NCBI GenBank assembly: GCA_028285415.1
Contig: JANQPF010000009.1
Location: 186,001 to 250,000 of the forward strand
Direction of reading: 5' to 3'
Length of the DNA: 64,000 nt
Source: Pseudomonadales bacterium
GTDB lineage: Bacteria > Pseudomonadota > Gammaproteobacteria > Pseudomonadales > Azotimanducaceae
In this document: in pieces, positions 1 through 8,705 of the stretch
Layout of the letters: each line of letters opens with the position of its first letter
Position numbering within the stretch: position 1 is the stretch's first letter
Position numbers and translations under genes: made by a program
The notes under the pieces: model-generated
The model's input: the letters and a program-made list of their open reading frames with translations, nothing else
Databases searched by the model: none
Told to the model about the DNA's origin: nothing

Positions 1-630
1 CAGCACGTTGCCCCGTGGTACCTCGAGGAGACCCCGAGACTCATCGACATTCCCAACGTCGTCACGGCGGTGCTGGGATCGTATCGGGCATACGACACGC
101 TCGGCGAAGTGATTGTAGTGCTGACGGCAGGCATTGGCGTTCTGTTCCTGCTGGGGTTACCCGGCGCTGTGGGCGACCGGCGACCCGAAGATCTGGCGCA
201 GGGTCGCACCTATCTGAGCCACCATCTGGTGCCGCAGGTGGTGGGCCGGATGGTCGTGCCGTTTATCCTCCTCTTCGCCCTGTACGTACAGTTTCATGGT
301 GAATACGGGCCCGGCGGCGGCTTTCAAGCAGGCGCAATATTTGCCGCCGGCATCATCCTGTATGCACTCATCGAAGGAGAGCGCGAAGCGCTGACCCTCA
401 TATCGCCACGCCTCCTGATGATCCTGATGAGCGGCGGCGCGCTTCTCTACGGCGGCGTTGGTGTCGTCAACATGCTGCTCGGCGGCAACTTCCTCGAATA
501 TTCGGTTCTGGCCGCAGACCCGGTGAAGGGTCAGCAGTGGGGCATCATCGCAATCGAGCTTGGCGTCGGCATCACCGTCGCCGGCGTACTGCTGGCGATT
601 TACCACGCGTTTGCGGCAAGGGGACGCTGA
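1..630 (+). CDS. mnhB: MbhE/MnhB-like cation/proton antiporter subunit, 5'-truncated by window edge
   Basis: The reading frame is open from base 1 and ends at TGA 628-630, so at least 209 codons are present and the true start lies upstream; a GTG at 70 is internal. The first ~50 residues (NVVTAVLGSYRAYDTLGE) resemble the MbhE/MrpA C-terminal module, followed by a MnhB domain with several membrane segments and the motif PGGGFQAG near residue 100. MnhB is an integral membrane subunit of the Mrp Na+/H+ antiporter and of Mbh-type complexes. MnhC follows after 2 bp. The E, F, G and A-type subunits expected in such complexes would lie upstream, outside the window. Confidence 0.85.
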   Translation, partial: QHVAPWYLEETPRLIDIPNVVTAVLGSYRAYDTLGEVIVVLTAGIGVLFLLGLPGAVGDRRPEDLAQGRTYLSHHLVPQVVGRMVVPFILLFALYVQFHGEYGPGGGFQAGAIFAAGIILYALIEGEREALTLISPRLLMILMSGGALLYGGVGVVNMLLGGNFLEYSVLAADPVKGQQWGIIAIELGVGITVAGVLLAIYHAFAARGR

Positions 631-632
631 CG

Positions 633-989
633 ATGGAGCTGCTGGGCCTATTCAACTACTGGGTTTTCGCGGTCCTTCTGATGGTCGGATTTTATGCCGT
701 GATCGCCAAACCCAACATGATCAAGAAGCTTCTGGGCCTGGCGATTTTCCAGGCGGCGGTGTTCCTGCTCTACATCACGATGGACAAAGTTGAGGGCGGC
801 ACGGCGCCGATCATCCAGGCGGGCGTTGATGCGATCTATTCCAATCCGTTACCGCAGGTGCTGATCCTCACGGCCATTGTCGTCGGCATTTCTACAACGG
901 CACTGGGGCTTGCGCTTGTCGTACGCATCCATGAGGCCTACGGAACCATCGAGGAAGACGAGACCCAGCAGAAGGATCTCGAAGAGTGA
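633..989 (+). CDS. mnhC: MnhC/NuoK-like antiporter subunit
   Basis: This 118-aa protein has three membrane helices and is homologous in type to MrpC/MnhC and NuoK, the small subunit that packs beside the MrpD-type channel. The ATG at 633 starts 2 bp after the upstream stop; the long upstream extension of the frame overlaps mnhB and is rejected. Characteristic features are GFYAVIAKPNMIKKLLGL and the conserved PLPQVLILTAIVVG stretch. The stop overlaps the GTG start of the next gene (GTGA at 986-989), which implies translational coupling. Confidence 0.9.
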   Translation: MELLGLFNYWVFAVLLMVGFYAVIAKPNMIKKLLGLAIFQAAVFLLYITMDKVEGGTAPIIQAGVDAIYSNPLPQVLILTAIVVGISTTALGLALVVRIHEAYGTIEEDETQQKDLEE

Positions 990-2482
990 GCGTTACCTCC
1001 CAGCTCCCGGCGCTGCAGGTCGTGGTGCCGCTCTTGACCGCGCCCGTGCTGGTTCTGCTGCGCGGCGCCAGCCTCGCCTGGGCGGGTGCAACGGCAGCAA
1101 GCTTCATGGCATTTGCGATTGCCATAGCGCTGACACTCGAGGTCCTCGCCGGCGGCACTCAGGTGTACGAAATGGGCGCCTGGCCCGCGCCATTCGGGAT
1201 TGAGCTGCGCATCGACGCCCTGAACGCGCTTGTCCTGCTGATCACCACCGGTGCTTCCGCATTGACGCTCCTCTGCGGGCGCGAGAGTCTCGCCCGAGAC
1301 ATCGACGAAGATCGCCAGCCGCTCTTCTATGCGGCGTGGCTCGTCGCGCTGGCCGGGTTAGCAGGAATTGCGGTCACGGGTGATGCGTTCAACGTCTTCG
1401 TATTCATGGAGATATCTTCCCTCGCCACCTACATCATCATCGCAGCAGGCCCGGACCGCCGCGCGCTGACGGCAACCTTCAAGTACCTGATCATGGGCAC
1501 AATCGGCGCCACGTTCTATCTGATCGGCGTAGGGCTCGTGTACATGATGACCGGCACGTTGAATTTCGCCGACATGGAAGTCCGTATTGCCGACGTCGCA
1601 GATCAGCGGCCCATTCTGGTTGCCGCGGGATTCATCACAGTAGGCCTCGCGCTGAAAGCAGCGGTTTTCCCACTCCATGTCTGGTTGCCCAACGCGTACA
1701 CGCACGCACCGCACGTGGTCACCGCATTCATAGCTGCCTGCTCGACCAAAGTTGCCATTTACGTGCTGTTGCGCTTCGACTTCTTTGTCTTCCAGGGCAA
1801 TCTCGAAGGTCACGTCGTGCAGTTTGCCGGGTTCCTTGCGCCGCTTGCGCTACTCGGGATTGTGGTCGGCTCCGCCGTCGCCGTCGTCGAAGGCAACCTC
1901 AAGCGTCTGCTCGCCTACTCTTCCGTAGCGCAAATCGGCTACATCCTGCTCGGCGCGAGCTTTTCGAACGCCGCCGGTCTTACCGCCGGCGTTGCTCACA
2001 TGTTCAATCACGCGCTTGCCAAAGGTGCTTTGTTTCTGGCGGTAGTTGCACTTGCCATGCGCTTCAAGGATCTGACGCTCGACGGTCTGGCCGGTGCTGC
2101 GCGCAGCATGCCGTGGACGTCCGCCGCGCTGGTAGTGGCTGGCGCCAGCCTCGTCGGCATCCCCGGCACCGCGGGATTCATATCAAAATGGTTGTTGCTG
2201 AGCGCCGCATTCGAACAGGGTACGCTCGGGATCGTGTCAGCCATTGTCGTGGTGCTGAGTTCGCTGGCAGCAGTCGTCTACATCTGGCGCATTATCGAAC
2301 GTTTGTACTTCGGCGAACCGGTAGCAGACGCACCCCCTTTGCCGCGCCAGGAAGCGCCCTGGCTGCTCTTGGCCGGCGTATGGCTCGCGGCGCTCGCAAA
2401 CATCTACTTCGGCCTGGTCCCCGGCCTCCCCGTTGGTCTTTCCGAAGCGGCCGCCGATGGGCTCCTGAGACACCTGCCGTGA
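986..2482 (+). CDS. mnhD: MnhD-like antiporter subunit (first of three)
   Basis: This 498-aa polytopic membrane protein of the proton-conducting MrpD/NuoL-M-N family has about 14 helices. The residues that define the proton path are present: Glu142 in the TM5 context FVFMEISSLATY, Lys224 in TM7 (LALKAAVFPLHVWLP), His231, and Lys255 (STKVAIY). It starts at GTG 986, overlapping the mnhC stop, and its own stop overlaps the next start at 2479. The intact charged residues suggest a working channel subunit. Family assignment is secure; the transported ion (Na+, K+ or H+ only) cannot be told from sequence. Confidence 0.88.
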   Translation: MSVTSQLPALQVVVPLLTAPVLVLLRGASLAWAGATAASFMAFAIAIALTLEVLAGGTQVYEMGAWPAPFGIELRIDALNALVLLITTGASALTLLCGRESLARDIDEDRQPLFYAAWLVALAGLAGIAVTGDAFNVFVFMEISSLATYIIIAAGPDRRALTATFKYLIMGTIGATFYLIGVGLVYMMTGTLNFADMEVRIADVADQRPILVAAGFITVGLALKAAVFPLHVWLPNAYTHAPHVVTAFIAACSTKVAIYVLLRFDFFVFQGNLEGHVVQFAGFLAPLALLGIVVGSAVAVVEGNLKRLLAYSSVAQIGYILLGASFSNAAGLTAGVAHMFNHALAKGALFLAVVALAMRFKDLTLDGLAGAARSMPWTSAALVVAGASLVGIPGTAGFISKWLLLSAAFEQGTLGIVSAIVVVLSSLAAVVYIWRIIERLYFGEPVADAPPLPRQEAPWLLLAGVWLAALANIYFGLVPGLPVGLSEAAADGLLRHLP

Positions 2483-3942
2483 GCGCCGCCGCCACCATCA
2501 TTGCATCGCTTCTGCTTCCGCTTGGCGGGGCTTTCCTCATTGCTGCGGCGGGGCGCTGGCCGAACCTGCGGGAAAGCGTGACCCTGCTTACCGCGGTGCT
2601 CCTGGCGCTGCTGGTCTGGTCGCTGACGCCGGACATCATGGCGGGCGAACGACCCGGTGTGACAGTAGCAACCTTGTTTGCGGGGCTCACAATCGCCTTC
2701 TCCGTGGAACCGCTGGGGATGCTGTTTGCAGCTCTCGCATCCACGCTCTGGATCGTCAATTCGGTCTATTCGATCGGCTACATGCGCGGCAACAATGAGA
2801 AGCACCAGACACGCTTCTACGTCTGCTTTGCCATTGCCATCGCGGCCGCAGTGGGCGTGGCGTTCGCCGACAACCTGTTGACGCTGTTTCTGTGCTACGA
2901 AGTGTTGACCATTTCTACCTATCCGCTGGTATCGCACAAAGGCGACGCGGCAACCGTTCGCTCCGCCCGCATCTACCTGGGGATTCTCCTCGGCACGTCC
3001 ATTGGACTCTTGCTGCCCGCCATCATCTGGACGTACGTCGCTACGGGTACGTTGACCTTTACGCCAGGCGGCATTCTCGAGGGCCACGTTGTCGGACCCG
3101 CCATGGGATTGCTGCTGGGACTCTACGTCTTCGGCGTCGGCAAGGCTGCGGTAATGCCGGTGCATCGATGGCTCCCGGCCGCGATGGTGGCACCAACGCC
3201 CGTCAGCGCCCTGCTGCATGCGGTTGCCGTCGTCAAAGCCGGCGTGTTCACGGTCACCAAAATCATCATCTACGTGTTCGGGGTAGACACACTCTTCGCC
3301 GAACCGTCCGGCGGATGGCTCTTGTACGCATCGGCATTCACCATCATCGCTGCCAGCATCGTGGCGCTGCGGCAACAGAACCTGAAGCGCATGCTGGCGT
3401 ACTCGACGATCGGCCAGCTGTCGTACGTGATCATGGCCGCCGCTGTGTTGACTCCTCTGTCAGAGGTTGGCGCTGCTGTGCACATCGTTGCGCACGCCTT
3501 CGGCAAGATCACGCTGTTTTTTGCAGCCGGGGCAATCTATACCGCATCCAAGAAGACGGAGCTTGGACAGCTGCGGGGGATCGGCGCGCGTATGCCGTGG
3601 ACCATGGCAGCGTTCACCATCGGCGCGCTTTCGATGATTGGCGTGCCACCTACCGGCGGTTTCGTGTCGAAATGGTTCATCCTCGCGGGCGCGTTTCAGA
3701 GCGATAATTACATCGCAATATTTACGATCATCCTGAGCACCGCGCTCAACGCCGCCTATTTTCTGCCTATCGTCTTTGCTGCGTGGTTTTCCTCAGAAGA
3801 TTCCGGTGCCAAGGCACATGGCGAAGCGCCCTTGCCCATTGTGCTCGCGCTATGCACCACGGCGCTCGCCACGCTCGGATTCTTCTTTTTCAATCAGCCC
3901 GTGCTGGAACTGGAAAGCCAGCTGGTGGAGCAACTGCCATGA
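2479..3942 (+). CDS. MnhD-like antiporter subunit (second of three)
   Basis: This 487-aa member of the same family starts at GTG 2479, which overlaps the upstream TGA (GTGA). The frame is open further upstream, but that part lies inside the previous gene. It carries Glu141 (FLCYEVLTISTY), Lys222 (VGKAAVMPVHRWLP), His229 and Lys253 (VVKAGVF), so the key residues are intact. An SIGYM segment near residue 99 resembles NuoL/NuoM-type and MbhH-type subunits more than MrpD. It is clearly not a recent duplicate of its neighbour. It ends by overlapping the 94-aa gene (ATGA at 3939-3942). Confidence 0.85.
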   Translation: MSAAATIIASLLLPLGGAFLIAAAGRWPNLRESVTLLTAVLLALLVWSLTPDIMAGERPGVTVATLFAGLTIAFSVEPLGMLFAALASTLWIVNSVYSIGYMRGNNEKHQTRFYVCFAIAIAAAVGVAFADNLLTLFLCYEVLTISTYPLVSHKGDAATVRSARIYLGILLGTSIGLLLPAIIWTYVATGTLTFTPGGILEGHVVGPAMGLLLGLYVFGVGKAAVMPVHRWLPAAMVAPTPVSALLHAVAVVKAGVFTVTKIIIYVFGVDTLFAEPSGGWLLYASAFTIIAASIVALRQQNLKRMLAYSTIGQLSYVIMAAAVLTPLSEVGAAVHIVAHAFGKITLFFAAGAIYTASKKTELGQLRGIGARMPWTMAAFTIGALSMIGVPPTGGFVSKWFILAGAFQSDNYIAIFTIILSTALNAAYFLPIVFAAWFSSEDSGAKAHGEAPLPIVLALCTTALATLGFFFFNQPVLELESQLVEQLP

Positions 3943-4223
3943 CAGCCGACAACAAGCAGCGCAACGAGCAGGAAAGAAACGCCGACGACGATCACTGGCT
4001 GACAAAACCTGCCACGGTGCGCAAACTCTGGATCGGCTTTTCCATCGTTCTCGCACTGACCGTGCTCGCTCAGCTGGTCATCAAAATCAAAGGCTACTTC
4101 GGAGTCGACGGGACCTTCGGTTTCGGCGCCTGGTATGGGTTTCTTGCGTGCCTTGCCATGGTATTGGTGGCCAAGGCACTGGGCGTCGTCCTGAAGCGCC
4201 CCGAGGATTACTACGATGATTGA
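3939..4223 (+). CDS. Small two-helix membrane protein of the antiporter cluster
   Basis: This 94-aa protein has a charged, hydrophilic N-terminus of about 30 residues rich in Asn, Gln, Glu and Asp, then two membrane helices (roughly residues 34-54 and 67-90) and an acidic tail (RPEDYYDD). I do not recognise a named family. It overlaps both neighbours by 4-8 bp, so it is probably translated in step with them and is likely an accessory subunit of the antiporter complex. Function beyond that is unknown. Confidence 0.7.
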   Translation: MTADNKQRNEQERNADDDHWLTKPATVRKLWIGFSIVLALTVLAQLVIKIKGYFGVDGTFGFGAWYGFLACLAMVLVAKALGVVLKRPEDYYDD

Positions 4224-5901
4224 CGGCGTCCTGCCTCCGGCGTTGATCATGCTGGCGGGCGCAGCGCTCGTGGCGCTGACCCGTGGACATCTGCGCACGG
4301 CCGTCCTGCTCCTTTCCCCGCTCGCGACGCTCTGGGCCGTCTGGCAGGTTCCGGACGGGGTGGCTGTAACGGCGCAATTCATGGGTTATGAAATCGAGCC
4401 CGTGGAAGGCTCACCGGTGCGCCGATTGTTCGCCTCGATATTCAGCATCATGGCATTTACCGGCGCGCTCTTTGCGTTCCGCCAGGCCAAATGGTACGAG
4501 CTTGCCGCGGCGTTTGCCTATGCCGCGGGCGCGGTGGGGGTCTGCTTTGCAGGCGATCTCATCACGCTCTTCCTGTACTGGGAGCTGATGGCCATCTTCT
4601 CGACGATTGTCGTCTGGTGCGGCGGCACACCCGAGGCGCGCGCGGCCGGCATTCGCTACGCGATCATGCATCTGCTCGGCGGCGTCATCCTGAAGGTCGG
4701 CATCGAAGGTGTCATCGTGCATACGGGCTCCGTCGATCTGCAACCGATGCTCGCCACCAACTTCGATACCTGGATGATCCTCATAGGTATCCTGATCAAC
4801 ACGGCAGCACCTCCCGTTTCCGCCTGGCTTGCCGACGCCTATCCGGCATCGAGCCCCACAGGCTCGGTATTCCTTTCCGCCTTCACGACCAAGTCCGCCG
4901 TGCTTGCGTTGATACTGTTGTTCCCAGGCGAATCGGTGCTGATCTGGGTAGGCCTGTACATGATTTTTTACGGAATCATCTACGCGCTGCTCGAAAACGA
5001 CGCTCGACGCATACTCGCCTACTCGGTCGTCAACCAGGTGGGATTCATGGTCTGCGCCGTCGGCATCGGCACCGAGATGGCGCTGAACGGCGCCGCGGCA
5101 CACGCGTTTGCACACATCGTCTACAAGGCACTCCTGTTCATGAGCGCGGGCGTTGTGGTCTACCGCACCGGTCTTTCACGATGCTCAGACCTTGGCGGTC
5201 TCTTTCGCACGATGCCAATCACAACCGTCTGCGGAATCATTGGCGCGCTGGCAATTTCGAGCTTCCCGCTGACCTCGGGCTTCACGACCAAAACTCTGAT
5301 TTCGGTGGCAGCGGAAACGCAGGGGCTTGCCCTCGTCTACTTCCTGCTGGCAGCTGCTTCCGCCGGCGTCTTCCTGCACGCAGGCATCAAGTTTCCCTGG
5401 TTGGTCTTTTTCCAGAAAGACTCGGGGCTGCGCCCGGCTGATGCGCCATGGAACATGAGCGCCGCCATGGTGTTTTTCGCCTTCCTCTGCATTTTTCTGG
5501 GGGTTTATCCCGAGCCGCTCTGGGCGCTGTTGCCCTATCCGGTGGAATACGACGCGTACGCCATAGACAAAGTGCTGTTTTATCTCCAGCTCTTGCTGTT
5601 CTCGGGCCTCGCCTTCTTCCTGCTATTGCCGCTGATGCGTCGCACGCTCACCATCTCCCTCGATACCGACTGGTTATGGCGCGTGCTGCTGGCACGGGTC
5701 GGCAACTGGCTGTTGCACGCGGCTGCCACACTGGGACAGGAGCTGGCGACGGGGTTCGAAGCGTTGAAGCGCCACATGGGTATGCGCTTCGAGCGCATTC
5801 TCAATAGCTCGGGTGCGCTCGGCCGGACCTGGCAGGTGGGAACGACGGCGCTCTGGATTGTCGTGTTGCTGACGATTTACGTGGCGCTCTACTATTTCTA
5901 A
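4216..5901 (+). CDS. Divergent MnhD-like antiporter subunit lacking the TM7 lysine (third of three)
   Basis: This 561-aa membrane protein of the MrpD/NuoN superfamily overlaps the preceding 94-aa gene by 8 bp. Glu123 (FLYWELMAIF) and Lys226 (TTKSAVL) are kept, but the TM7 position that is Lys in both paralogues is Asn195 (ILINTAAPPVSAWLAD), and the following His is replaced by Ser. A C-terminal extension of about 100 residues follows the core, ending in another membrane helix. In the Mrp family the TM7 lysine is needed for ion movement, so this copy may have a structural or altered coupling role. It is the last gene of the block. Confidence 0.82.
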   Translation: MIDGVLPPALIMLAGAALVALTRGHLRTAVLLLSPLATLWAVWQVPDGVAVTAQFMGYEIEPVEGSPVRRLFASIFSIMAFTGALFAFRQAKWYELAAAFAYAAGAVGVCFAGDLITLFLYWELMAIFSTIVVWCGGTPEARAAGIRYAIMHLLGGVILKVGIEGVIVHTGSVDLQPMLATNFDTWMILIGILINTAAPPVSAWLADAYPASSPTGSVFLSAFTTKSAVLALILLFPGESVLIWVGLYMIFYGIIYALLENDARRILAYSVVNQVGFMVCAVGIGTEMALNGAAAHAFAHIVYKALLFMSAGVVVYRTGLSRCSDLGGLFRTMPITTVCGIIGALAISSFPLTSGFTTKTLISVAAETQGLALVYFLLAAASAGVFLHAGIKFPWLVFFQKDSGLRPADAPWNMSAAMVFFAFLCIFLGVYPEPLWALLPYPVEYDAYAIDKVLFYLQLLLFSGLAFFLLLPLMRRTLTISLDTDWLWRVLLARVGNWLLHAAATLGQELATGFEALKRHMGMRFERILNSSGALGRTWQVGTTALWIVVLLTIYVALYYF

Positions 5902-5917
5902 GAGCTCACTCGAGCTC
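5902..5917. terminator. Short inverted repeat after the antiporter operon
   Basis: Two GAGCTC copies separated by ACTC lie directly after the stop of the last antiporter gene and just before the convergent esterase stop. They can form a 6-bp stem. There is no T-run on either side, so this is at best a weak or Rho-assisted end. Confidence 0.25.
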
Positions 5918-5936
5918 GTCCGAACACGGCTTGGAG

Positions 5937-7127
5937 TCACGGCTTCTCATTCTGAGATTTAACCGGAATCGTCGGCGGCAACTCAGCATAGGCGCGCTCG
6001 AGCGCCGGATCCTCAGCAGCCTGCGCGCGGAGCGGATCCCACAACATGCGGTGTACGGTGGGTGTCCCCGGCGAGTTCTGCAGCAGGTTCCAGGATCCTT
6101 CGAACGGCTCGCCCCGCGCCTGGCCGCCGCTGAAGACCCAATCGACATAAGCCTGTTCCTCCGCGTTGAGGGCAAGCTCCGTCGACTCTTCGAGCTCATC
6201 TCGCAGAACGCGGCCGAGAAATTGATGCGCCTCCATCACCCGGCGGGGGATGCTGACACCCACGTGATCCGCGCCCCGCACCAGATGGTATTCGTGGCGA
6301 ATGTCCCTGTCCCAGAGCACGCGGTGCATGAACTCAGCACCGTCATGCAGGTTGATGTAGTCCTTGTCGCCCACTTCCAGATAGATCTCGAGACCGCTCG
6401 CACGAATGGCATCGGCGTTGCGTGCGGCAACCGTCGCCGGGTTGTCGGCAAGCCAGGCCTCTTCATCTACCGGATTGCCCCAGAGAAGCTGCTCTATCTG
6501 CGGAATCCGATACCAGGTATTGCGTTTGTTGTAGGGCATGCGTTCCAGCGACGGTTCAATGGCAGGCTCCATCGGTGCAATGGCCAGGAACCGCTCTGGA
6601 TGCTTGAACGCAATTTTGAGGGTGCCATAACCCCCCATCGAGATGCCGGTCATGAGGGTTTTGTCCGGCGCCAGGGTCGTCCCGAAGTTGTCGTTTGCCC
6701 ACTTTGGCAACTCGTCCACAACAAACGTTTCCCACGCACCGCGATACCAGCTGCCGCCACCTGAAGTAAACGACACCATGACAAGGGGCGGCAGATCTCC
6801 CGCGTCCCAGAGCGCCTGCCAGATTGGCAGCATCATCGTCAGCGATTCACGGTCCATACCACCACCGTGCAGATGGATGAGCAACGGCAGCTCACCCGCA
6901 TCCGGATCGAAGTTCGGCGGTAGCACGGCAGACATGGGCACGCTCCTGCCCATTGTCTCGGAAGTAAAGTCGAAAAAGTGAACGGTCGCTTTGTCATTCA
7001 TATCGGCGGCGTATCCAGGTAGTGCAATTGCGGCAGCGGTGCTCAGGACGAACGCTAAGCGCCGCAACCCTCTACAACGCGGGGAATTCGACGAAGTCAG
7101 AGGTGTTTCGGTTCTTGAGGTTGGCAT
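5937..7127 (-). CDS. Secreted alpha/beta-hydrolase esterase (esterase D / feruloyl-esterase type)
   Basis: This 396-aa alpha/beta-hydrolase shows the putative-esterase family pattern: oxyanion motif HLHGGG near residue 86, nucleophile Ser163 in GISMGGYG, an acid residue in the EVGDKD region and His in GADHVG. A hydrophobic segment after an Arg pair (residues 21-41, ending in GYAA) looks like a signal peptide, so it probably acts in the periplasm or outside. The ATG has a GGAG site upstream. It is the last gene of the PhyH-PhyH-TonB-carboxylesterase operon, which suggests hydrolysis of an ester substrate or product of that pathway. Confidence 0.82.
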   Translation of the reverse strand: MPTSRTETPLTSSNSPRCRGLRRLAFVLSTAAAIALPGYAADMNDKATVHFFDFTSETMGRSVPMSAVLPPNFDPDAGELPLLIHLHGGGMDRESLTMMLPIWQALWDAGDLPPLVMVSFTSGGGSWYRGAWETFVVDELPKWANDNFGTTLAPDKTLMTGISMGGYGTLKIAFKHPERFLAIAPMEPAIEPSLERMPYNKRNTWYRIPQIEQLLWGNPVDEEAWLADNPATVAARNADAIRASGLEIYLEVGDKDYINLHDGAEFMHRVLWDRDIRHEYHLVRGADHVGVSIPRRVMEAHQFLGRVLRDELEESTELALNAEEQAYVDWVFSGGQARGEPFEGSWNLLQNSPGTPTVHRMLWDPLRAQAAEDPALERAYAELPPTIPVKSQNEKP

Positions 7128-7154
7128 GTTTCGAGCTCCATTTCCTGGTGTTGT

Positions 7155-8705
7155 TCAGCCGTCCCAGACATCTCGGATCGCGCGATCCACGTCGTATTGC
7201 AGCTCGATCTTCTCGTCGAAGATCATGGTGGCGCGCTGTGCGACATCAAAAGGCTGCCACTCCGGCATGTCGGCCGCCGTCGGCTTGCCGTTCCTTGCAA
7301 AATTTACCCACGCATCGCTGACCGTATCCGCCAGCTCCCGTAAAGGATCCAAATCCCCCAGCAAGCGCGCAAACGCTTCCAGGTTCTGATTGGCAAAAGG
7401 CACATCAATCCCATGCATTGCACCAATTGCGCCGTTCATGACGGGAGACGACCAGTTGAATTGGTAAAGGAATGTGCGTCCGTTGCTGTTCGCGGCATGC
7501 GCTTCGGCGGCTTTCACGGTGCCGCGACGAAACATGGAGTCGGTCAGGATCTGGCCGCGCACGTACGCCTTCGAGGCGCCGGGCAACACCCCGCGGTATC
7601 TCTCAAACACGAGCTTTGGCTCGTTTTGCGGCTTCATGAGACCTTTGAACAAACCCATGCACAACCAGCTGGCAAAAGACTCGGGGCCTGGCATGACCAG
7701 CGGAAAGAGCCTGCCGTCTTCCCGTACCGTCCCGATCATGAGATCAACGTTACCGCCAACGCCTGCGCCGAGAGATTCGAGAATGCTCAGCGGCATGAAG
7801 TCGTCACCATAAACACAGCCGATATTGCCGTTGGTCAGAAGCATGCCGTAGGTCTCTTGTGAACCCTTGGCAAGCAGCTTCCTTGCAACTTTCATAGCAC
7901 TGACAGTGTCTCGTGCCGACAGCTGAGAGATCGCCGCGCGATCCCCTGGCGCCACGTCCAAGGCCTTCAGCAGGTCCACGGCAAACTGTTCATGATCCGC
8001 AACCGGAGATCCGAGTTCAGGCGTTCCGCTTTGCGCAATGGCACGCCGAAACAAACCCTGCGCCGCGGGGCTTGCCAGCAGCACCGCAATGCTTTGACCG
8101 CCTGCCGATTCTCCAAAAATGGTGACGTTGTCCGGATCGCCGCCGAAGGTGCGAATGTTCTCCTGCACCCAGCGCAAACCTGACACCTGGTCGAGGAAAC
8201 CCCGATTTGCGCTGCAAAAGCCATCATCAAACATCCCCGGCGCGACAAACGATCCCATCAATCCCAGACGATAGTTAATCGAGACGACAACAACGTCCTT
8301 TTTTGCAAGGTTTGCGCCGTTGTAGATACTGAGAGACCCTGAGCCGGTGGTAAACGCGCCGCCGTGGATCCAGAACATCACCGGCAATTTTGCCTCCGAA
8401 TCCAGCGTCGCGGTCCAAACGTTGAGATTCAGGCAGTCGTCCCCAACGGGCTCGGTTTCCCAGAGCGTTTCCATGAACGCTTTACCGGCTCTGCCAGCCA
8501 ACCACTTGTTGGGGGGCGACTCCTGCTCACAAATGTTGCCAAACCGGGTGGCATCCCTCACCCCGGACCACGCCTCAGGTTGCCTTGGCGGAAGCCAGCG
8601 ATTCTCTCCAGAAACCGGCGCTGCGTACGGGATCCCTTTGAACGCATGAATGCCGTCTTTCTCTTCACCGGTGAGTTGACCCTGACTGATGGTGACGTTT
8701 GCCAT
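7155..8705 (-). CDS. Type B carboxylesterase
   Basis: This 516-aa carboxylesterase/lipase has the HGGAF oxyanion motif near residue 114 and nucleophile Ser200 in FGESAGGQS, the signature of type B esterases. No signal peptide is visible, so it is predicted to be cytoplasmic, unlike the neighbouring esterase. Its ATG shares one base with the stop of the TonB receptor (TAATG), so translation is coupled to uptake. Family length is normal. The ester hydrolysed is unknown. Confidence 0.88.
   Translation of the reverse strand: MANVTISQGQLTGEEKDGIHAFKGIPYAAPVSGENRWLPPRQPEAWSGVRDATRFGNICEQESPPNKWLAGRAGKAFMETLWETEPVGDDCLNLNVWTATLDSEAKLPVMFWIHGGAFTTGSGSLSIYNGANLAKKDVVVVSINYRLGLMGSFVAPGMFDDGFCSANRGFLDQVSGLRWVQENIRTFGGDPDNVTIFGESAGGQSIAVLLASPAAQGLFRRAIAQSGTPELGSPVADHEQFAVDLLKALDVAPGDRAAISQLSARDTVSAMKVARKLLAKGSQETYGMLLTNGNIGCVYGDDFMPLSILESLGAGVGGNVDLMIGTVREDGRLFPLVMPGPESFASWLCMGLFKGLMKPQNEPKLVFERYRGVLPGASKAYVRGQILTDSMFRRGTVKAAEAHAANSNGRTFLYQFNWSSPVMNGAIGAMHGIDVPFANQNLEAFARLLGDLDPLRELADTVSDAWVNFARNGKPTAADMPEWQPFDVAQRATMIFDEKIELQYDVDRAIRDVWDG

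Noticed and set aside
2404-3375. 323-codon antisense frame over the second MnhD-like gene
   Set aside because: Low-complexity, charged translation with no motif, opposite a conserved membrane protein.
5931-6764. 277-codon plus-strand frame opposite the esterase
   Set aside because: The minus strand carries a complete alpha/beta hydrolase with signal peptide and catalytic motifs; the plus frame has none.
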